Below the pieces are notes generated by a model, which searched no databases, had not been told where the DNA came from, and saw nothing but the letters and a program-made list of their open reading frames with translations. From assembly GCF_014636475.1 (NCBI RefSeq), contig NZ_BMEL01000004.1, positions 1 through 64,000 of the forward strand: a DNA stretch of 64,000 nt, read 5' to 3'. Source of the stretch: Halobacillus andaensis. Lineage in GTDB: Bacteria; Bacillota; Bacilli; Bacillales; Halobacillaceae. The position numbers and the translations under genes are program-made. Below, piece by piece: positions 59,264-64,000 of the stretch (position 1 is its first letter; every line of letters begins with the position of its first letter).

Positions 59264-59332
59264 ATGTAAGAATTATCGTTTGAAATGTCAGAAAAAGCAT
59301 GACAAATGTCAGAATAAATCCCCAAATGTCAG
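59264..59332 (+). repeat. phased ATGTCAG array 3 (four units)
   Basis: ATGTAAG at 59264 and ATGTCAG at 59285, 59306 and 59326: spacings 21, 21, 20. Each core is preceded by AA and mostly followed by AA. A decayed fifth unit (AATGCTT) lies at 59344. The array ends 35 bp upstream of the regulator's -35. Confidence 0.7.
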
Positions 59333-59366
59333 AAAAAAACACCAATGCTTTTTCACCACTCCCATA

Positions 59367-59414
59367 TTGACAATTTTCTGAATGTATTTTAACTTAACAT
59401 GTAAGCGCTTTTAT
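59367..59414 (+). promoter_or_regulatory. promoter and cre/LacI-type operator of the regulator gene
   Basis: TTGACA (59367-59372) is a consensus -35; the -10 is unclear. TGTAAGCGCTTTTA (from 59400) has the central CG and flanks of a cre or LacI-family operator (TGWAANCGNTNWCA, one mismatch). CcpA control or autoregulation is likely. Confidence 0.5.
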
Positions 59415-59432
59415 AATTGAGGAGATAAAAAC

Positions 59433-60425
59433 ATGACGTCATCTAAAGATGTAGCAAAACGCGCAGGAGTTTCTCAGTCTACCGTTTCAAGAGTACTGAA
59501 CACGCCTGAAAAAGTGGACAGGATAAAGTATGAAAAAGTAGTTGAGGCCATGAAAGAACTGAACTACCGGCCGAATTCGATTGCAAGGTCGCTCGTTAAG
59601 AAACAAACGAAGTCGATTGCACTGATCTCAGGACCGCTGCACAACCCATTTTTTGTGGAAACGACGACATCGATCGTCAATTATTCTAAAAAGAGGGGGT
59701 ACAACGTCAACGTCCATTTTGAAAACTTTGGAGACAATATGTCTGTTTATCAAGATGTTCTTGAACATGAAGTCGATGGGATTATTTTGTCATCGATCTT
59801 GTATGATGATCCGATATTTCCTGAGCTTCAAAAGCAAAATATTCCATTCATTATGTTTAACCGTAAGCATCGTGAGCCTGGCAATTATGTGGAGATGGAT
59901 AATGTACAGGCGGGTCGCATTGCCACGGAGCATTTAATGAATTTAAATCATACGAACATTGTTTGTGTAGGTGGACCTTCATCGATGACGACGTTTCAAG
60001 GTCGGTATGAAGGGTTTAGACAAGTGATGGAGGAAAATGGAATAGAAGTTTCGGATCACAATGCCCGGATGACGGACACGAGTGAAGAGGCGATTCGAGA
60101 AGTGATCAGGGAGATCCTGGCTGAAAAAGATCGTCCGACCGCTATTTTTGCAGCCACCGATTCGATCGCTATTTTTATATTGGATTATTTAATTCAAAAA
60201 GGGTATAGCGTACCGGAAGATATGAGTTTGATTGGGGTCGATAATATCGCTTTAAGCAGTCATCATTCGTTTCAGCTCACCACAGTCGGCATGATGGAAA
60301 AAGAAAACCTGGGCCAGCTGGCGATCGAACATTTAATTGAACACATTGAATGTCCAGACAGTGAGTCTGTGCAGGAAACATACCCTGTTCAATTATATAG
60401 ACGATCGACGACTAGAGATATTTAA
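59433..60425 (+). CDS. LacI-family transcriptional regulator
   Basis: 330 residues. N-terminal LacI helix-turn-helix (SKDVAKRAGVSQSTVSRVLN), then the hinge (NYRPNSIARSL) and a periplasmic-binding-protein-type effector domain. RBS GAGGAG. It precedes the transporter/dehydrogenase operon and probably controls it. A palindrome with a central CG lies 8 nt after its stop. The effector is likely the transported compound (inference). Confidence 0.92.
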   Translation: MTSSKDVAKRAGVSQSTVSRVLNTPEKVDRIKYEKVVEAMKELNYRPNSIARSLVKKQTKSIALISGPLHNPFFVETTTSIVNYSKKRGYNVNVHFENFGDNMSVYQDVLEHEVDGIILSSILYDDPIFPELQKQNIPFIMFNRKHREPGNYVEMDNVQAGRIATEHLMNLNHTNIVCVGGPSSMTTFQGRYEGFRQVMEENGIEVSDHNARMTDTSEEAIREVIREILAEKDRPTAIFAATDSIAIFILDYLIQKGYSVPEDMSLIGVDNIALSSHHSFQLTTVGMMEKENLGQLAIEHLIEHIECPDSESVQETYPVQLYRRSTTRDI

Positions 60426-60432
60426 ACGTGTT

Positions 60433-60450
60433 TTTGAATACGTATTCAAA
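60433..60450. promoter_or_regulatory. operator palindrome O1
   Basis: TTTGAATACGTATTCAAA, a perfect 18-bp palindrome with central CG, 52 bp upstream of a TATAAT (60502-60507). A 16-bp exact copy lies at 60913. Good candidate site for the LacI-type regulator. Confidence 0.6.
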
Positions 60451-60574
60451 GGATGCGCTGCTGTTGTAGTGAACAAAGGTAAAGACAATAAGGGTTTATT
60501 CTATAATTTTATGTAAAGGGATAAGAATACGTAACCATAGTGAGTCTCTTAAGACTAAGGGAGGTGAATGTTTG

Positions 60575-61075
60575 ATGTACACGCTGCAAGAGAAGGACAC
60601 GATTCAATTACCAGATCAGTATACCATGGTGTATTATCCTTATATGGTTTCTGAATGGTCCGTGGAGTATCAACCCTTGCCGTTTATGAAGAAGCGAAAA
60701 GAAAAAATGAGGGTGATTTCAAACTTGTTCCATAAAGAAACAGGGCTGTTTGAATGGCCTGCGGATAAAATGGAAGCGCTGTCAAACGAGAGGGAAGGGA
60801 TTTTCTTACCAGAGCAATATGAAGAGTCTGCTCGTCATCATACGTCCCTTGATTTTATACGTAATCTTTACCTCCACAAACGAAAAGTTTGGTCCAGTCC
60901 CGTCATAGACTGTTTGAATACGTATTCACTATATGTAACCTATGCCATTTTCCCGGAAGATCGCAAGGGGCGTAAGGTCTATCAAATGGTAGAGCTGGCC
61001 ACAGGTCAAAAGGTGAATCTGCAGCACCATAAAAATATTTATCATTACTTACAATCGAAGGAGGTGATTACATGA
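60575..61075 (+). CDS. unknown protein, first gene of the catabolic operon
   Basis: 166 residues from the ATG at 60575 (GGGAGGTGA). Contains TMVYYPYMVSEWSVEYQPLP, a basic patch (KKRKEKMR) and PEDRKGRKVYQMVELATGQK. No membrane helix and no recognised family. Its stop overlaps the next micro-gene (ATGA). The second operator palindrome lies in its coding sequence. Confidence 0.6.
   Translation: MYTLQEKDTIQLPDQYTMVYYPYMVSEWSVEYQPLPFMKKRKEKMRVISNLFHKETGLFEWPADKMEALSNEREGIFLPEQYEESARHHTSLDFIRNLYLHKRKVWSSPVIDCLNTYSLYVTYAIFPEDRKGRKVYQMVELATGQKVNLQHHKNIYHYLQSKEVIT
60913..60928. promoter_or_regulatory. operator palindrome O2 inside the coding sequence
   Basis: TTTGAATACGTATTCA, identical to O1 over 16 bp and centred 480 bp downstream of it, inside the 60575 gene. 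The pair suggests repression by looping. Confidence 0.55.
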
Positions 61076-61164
61076 CGTTCTTATATATCATGATTGCTGT
61101 TATTTTTGGAACATGGATTGGGATGGCCCTGGTGCTCTTTAAAACAAATTTTCTAAATAAATAA
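61072..61164 (+). CDS. 30-residue membrane micro-protein, possible transporter accessory
   Basis: MTFLYIMIAVIFGTWIGMAL then VLFKTNFLNK-stop, behind GGAGGTGA and overlapping the preceding stop (ATGA). It ends 12 nt before the symporter start. Small one-helix accessory proteins occur in front of several SSS-type symporters. That role is inferred. Confidence 0.6.
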   Translation: MTFLYIMIAVIFGTWIGMALVLFKTNFLNK

Positions 61165-61176
61165 GGGGGGATTACG

Positions 61177-62679
61177 TTGAGTGTAGTCGTTTATTCTTGG
61201 ATTTTTATGGCGATTTTTATAGGGATTATGCTTGTGATGGGTTTTATCGGAATGAAAAAGACAAACACCGCTGAAGATTTTGCGACGGCCCGGTCCAGCT
61301 ATGGACCCATAACGATTGCGCTGGTGATCAGTGCAGGGGTATCCAGCGGTTCTACGTTTATGGGGATGCCTGGGTTAGCTTATGACTTAGGTACACCGAG
61401 TTTATGGTATCCGTTGTTATATCCAGTGGCCACAGTGATTGGGATGCTTTTTGTCGCGAAGACCATTAAGAAATATGGAGATGAATTCGGAACGCGAACG
61501 ATTCCAGAATTTATTGGCGATCGATTTAAGAGTGAATTCTTAAGAATCGTCTTAACAATCATTTCCATTCTATTAATCTTCTACGTGGTTTCCCAGCTGG
61601 TCGCAGCTTCCACTATGTTTCAGATTATGATGGGCGTTGATTATCATTGGGGCATTATCATTACAGGCGTTGTACTGGCGATTTATGTATTTATGGGCGG
61701 CTCCCATTCTGACATTTTAACGGACTCGATCCAGGGCTTTCTTATGTTGATTACATCCCTGGTGGTCGTGGCTGTCTTTGTGGCAAGTGTTGGGGTGGAA
61801 GGTGGCTTTGGAGATATGATCTCAACGATAAAGGAAAGGAACCCTTCTGGTGGTTTTGATCAACTGTTCCTTCCCGGTGACAATACGTATGGCTCACTTT
61901 GGCTGGTAGCCTTACTGTTTATCGCCCACCTTCCTTTTGGTATTTTACCACATTTAGGCAACAAATTCTTAGCTGTCAAATCAAACAACGATATGAAGAA
62001 ATTGATTATGTACTGTACCATCTTTGCAACGATTTTACCTTTAATGGGTCTTGGCGGAATGCTAGGGATCGCCGTTATTGATCCAGGGATGGACATTCGT
62101 CCTGACCAGGTCATTCCTGTACTCTTTCAGGAGATTTTTCCTCCATTTTTAGCAGCATTTTTAGCGGTTACGGTTCTATCGGCCATTATGTCCACATCGG
62201 ACGGGTTAATTGTTTCCTTAACCCAGCTGCTTGCTAATGATTTGTATCGTAAATCCATCGTTCCAAGAACCAATGTGACAAAAGAAAAAGCGGAGAAAGT
62301 CGAACTGATCATCAGCCGTTACTCCACATTTGTCGTGATTCTCGTCGCTTCGATCATGGCGTGGAATCCGCCGGAGTTTCTATCGATCTTCATGTGGATT
62401 GGAATTGGTGGAATTGTCTCCGCAACGGCAGGGCCATTAGTTGTCGGAGCTTTATGGAATCGAGCAACCAAAGCAGGGGCGATCACGTCATTATTAGTCG
62501 GGACGCTTTCTTATTGGTACATTTACCTGCCGATCGGGATGGGCGTCAGCAACCCGTTTGCTGCGGCCGGTGCAGGCGTATCACTAAGCATGATCACGAT
62601 GGTGGTATTTACGTTAGTCGCAGGAAAAAAACATGAATTAAATACGCAATCTAGCGAAAAAGTATCGATTCATTCGTAG
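61177..62679 (+). CDS. sodium:solute symporter (SSS family)
   Basis: 500 residues from a TTG behind AAGGGGGG. About 13 membrane helices. SSS signatures: ALVISAGVSSGSTFMGMPGL near the N-terminus, YVFMGGSHSDILTDSIQGFL, and AVTVLSAIMSTSDGLIVSLT. It takes up an organic solute with Na+. In an operon with dehydrogenases for an alcohol and an aldehyde, the solute is probably an alcohol- or hydroxyacid-type carbon source; the exact compound is unknown. Confidence 0.9.
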   Translation: MSVVVYSWIFMAIFIGIMLVMGFIGMKKTNTAEDFATARSSYGPITIALVISAGVSSGSTFMGMPGLAYDLGTPSLWYPLLYPVATVIGMLFVAKTIKKYGDEFGTRTIPEFIGDRFKSEFLRIVLTIISILLIFYVVSQLVAASTMFQIMMGVDYHWGIIITGVVLAIYVFMGGSHSDILTDSIQGFLMLITSLVVVAVFVASVGVEGGFGDMISTIKERNPSGGFDQLFLPGDNTYGSLWLVALLFIAHLPFGILPHLGNKFLAVKSNNDMKKLIMYCTIFATILPLMGLGGMLGIAVIDPGMDIRPDQVIPVLFQEIFPPFLAAFLAVTVLSAIMSTSDGLIVSLTQLLANDLYRKSIVPRTNVTKEKAEKVELIISRYSTFVVILVASIMAWNPPEFLSIFMWIGIGGIVSATAGPLVVGALWNRATKAGAITSLLVGTLSYWYIYLPIGMGVSNPFAAAGAGVSLSMITMVVFTLVAGKKHELNTQSSEKVSIHS

Positions 62680-62696
62680 AAAGGGAGAGTCATACC

Positions 62697-63860
62697 ATGA
62701 ATTCTTTTATTACGCCGCAGAATATCTATCACGGGGAACACTCCATTGAGCAGCTGCGAACGATTGTTCAAGATTTAGATGTAAAGCATGCCTTTTTGTT
62801 AACGGATCCTATGCTAAAAGAATTGGAAGTCATTAAGCCTATTGAACATATTTTAGAGGAAGAGGGCATTCGGTACGATTTATCGACGAATGTCGTCCCT
62901 GAACCTCCGTTAGCTATAGGGAACGAAGTCGTGCAGGAAATAAGAGAACAGAAACCCGATCTTGTCATCGGAGTTGGCGGAGGGAGTGCCCTGGATCTTT
63001 CCAAAGCGTCTGCCGTGCTGGCAGACCATGAGGGGTCCGTTGAAGATTATTTAAATTTAACGGGTACCAAACAGCTTCAATCCCCTGGAATTCCAACGGT
63101 GCTTATCCCAACCACAGCCGGGACAGGGGCTGAAATAACGGATATTGCTGTTTTTTCCTTAGAGGATACGAAAGATGTCATTACCCATAAGTATTTGTTA
63201 GCGAATTACGCCATCGTCGATCCTCAGCTCACCTATACACTGCCGCCAAAAGTAACCGCAGCCAGCGGTGTCGATGCGTTGACTCATGCCATTGAAGCTT
63301 TTACATCCGTAAACGCCACGCCGTTAACCGATACGCTTGCTTTAGATGCGATGAAACGAATCGTTAACAATCTGCGAAGTGCGGTTTGGAATCCGAAGGC
63401 TTACGACGCAAGAAAAGAAATGTCGCTAGGCAGTTTAATTGCCGGACTGAGTTTTTATAATGCGGGGGTAGCCGGTGTACACGGTTTAGCATATCCGCTT
63501 GGAGGATTATTTAAGATCCCTCATGGTGAAGCCAATGCTGTGCTGCTGCCTTATGTGTACCACCGGATTTGGCCATCATGTTTAGATAAGATGAACGAGT
63601 TAGGTGAAATTTTCTCCATCTCTTACGAAGGGAAAGATAAACGACAGGTGGCTCAAGAGGTTGTGCAATCTCTTCATGAACTCGTAAAAGACGTCGGGCT
63701 GCCAACGTCCATCTCTGAATACAACATTATATCAGACGATATCGAGCAACTGACCAGTAATGGGGCGAAGCAAACACGCTTACTGACAAGAAGTCCTATG
63801 CCTTTTGATGAGAATAGCATTCGTAACGTCTATCAGCATGCACTTCGCGGCTGGGAATAA
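62697..63860 (+). CDS. iron-containing alcohol dehydrogenase
   Basis: 387 residues. Group III alcohol dehydrogenase: NAD(P) loop IGVGGGSALDLSKA, PTTAGTGAEITDIAVFS, and metal ligands in SGVDALTHAIEAFTS (Asp, His) and in HGLAYPLGG and PHGEANAVLLPYV. It oxidises a hydroxyl group of an alcohol or hydroxyacid. RBS AAGGGAGAG. The next gene is an aldehyde dehydrogenase, giving a two-step oxidation. Confidence 0.93.
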   Translation: MNSFITPQNIYHGEHSIEQLRTIVQDLDVKHAFLLTDPMLKELEVIKPIEHILEEEGIRYDLSTNVVPEPPLAIGNEVVQEIREQKPDLVIGVGGGSALDLSKASAVLADHEGSVEDYLNLTGTKQLQSPGIPTVLIPTTAGTGAEITDIAVFSLEDTKDVITHKYLLANYAIVDPQLTYTLPPKVTAASGVDALTHAIEAFTSVNATPLTDTLALDAMKRIVNNLRSAVWNPKAYDARKEMSLGSLIAGLSFYNAGVAGVHGLAYPLGGLFKIPHGEANAVLLPYVYHRIWPSCLDKMNELGEIFSISYEGKDKRQVAQEVVQSLHELVKDVGLPTSISEYNIISDDIEQLTSNGAKQTRLLTRSPMPFDENSIRNVYQHALRGWE

Positions 63861-63889
63861 TTGAACTTTATCATTAGAGGAGGAGAACC

Positions 63890-64000
63890 ATGAAGGAATT
63901 AAATCTATTAAACTATGTGGCAGGGGAATGGGTAGGAGAAAACGAAGAAACCTTTGACATTACAAACCCGGCCACTAATGAACGAGTCGGAACGATGCCG
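63890..64000 (+). CDS. aldehyde dehydrogenase family protein (N-terminus only)
   Basis: 37 codons before the window ends, behind GGAGGAG: LNLLNYVAGEWVGENEETFD then ITNPATNERVGTMP. The GEW and NPATNE motifs are the usual NAD-dependent aldehyde dehydrogenase N-terminus. It would oxidise the aldehyde produced by the preceding enzyme. Confidence 0.85.
   Translation, partial: MKELNLLNYVAGEWVGENEETFDITNPATNERVGTMP

Overview
The window looks like a chromosome segment of a low-to-mid GC Firmicute of the Bacillaceae. The Shine-Dalgarno sites are strong (AGGAGG type), GTG and TTG starts are frequent, and there is a yoaS-yozG-yoaT cluster, a CarD/YdeB-type regulator, a WapA-like YD-repeat protein and a Gram-positive tad pilus locus. 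Secreted proteins such as alkaline phosphatase and the lipoproteins are very rich in Asp and Glu, which suggests a moderate halophile (Halobacillus-like; inference only). No rRNA, tRNA, intact insertion sequence or CRISPR array was seen.

Layout. 0-7 kb: gene remnants, an MNT/HEPN nucleotidyltransferase pair, lipoprotein, esterase, MBL hydrolase and UppP. 7-10 kb: alkaline phosphatase behind a PhoP-box-like promoter, then a CarD-type regulator. 10-18 kb: small membrane proteins, a DMT exporter, a leader-peptide/triple-terminator region in front of a micro-protein operon, a PHP protein and a LysM-amidase. 18-28 kb: a 1850-residue RHS/YD-repeat toxin with a hydrophobic Gly-rich tip and a translationally coupled small membrane protein, followed by a 4.5 kb graveyard of orphan toxin tips, membrane-type candidate immunity genes and relics of the RHS core. 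28-40 kb: CPBP protease, a two-gene LuxR/GAF regulator and a complete tad (Flp pilus) operon. 40-56 kb: many small lipoprotein and membrane genes, GNAT, APH-type kinase, P-loop kinase, CHRD and VOC proteins, a DrrAB-like exporter, a second DMT exporter, DUF2254, yoaS-yozG-yoaT and a damaged sigma factor. 56-64 kb: DCC protein, lipoproteins, phased short-repeat arrays, then a LacI-family regulator and an SSS transporter/Fe-alcohol dehydrogenase/aldehyde dehydrogenase operon cut by the window end.

A dispersed hairpin element of about 50-60 nt (arms GTGCCTGACCCCC and GGGGGTCAGGCAC) occurs about 15 times. It very often lies directly upstream of a gene fragment without a 5' end, so copies may have served as deletion or recombination joints. 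In the RHS area the order hairpin, toxin-tip fragment, immunity-like gene recurs.

Most novel candidates: (1) the RHS tip/immunity island; (2) the leader peptide at 13061 whose codons can pair with the first arm of terminator 1 of three tandem terminators, ahead of YrzI-like micro-proteins; (3) arrays of ATGTTCA and ATGTCAG spaced 20-21 bp apart between 56.7 and 59.4 kb; (4) twin identical palindromes flanking and inside the first gene of the terminal catabolic operon.
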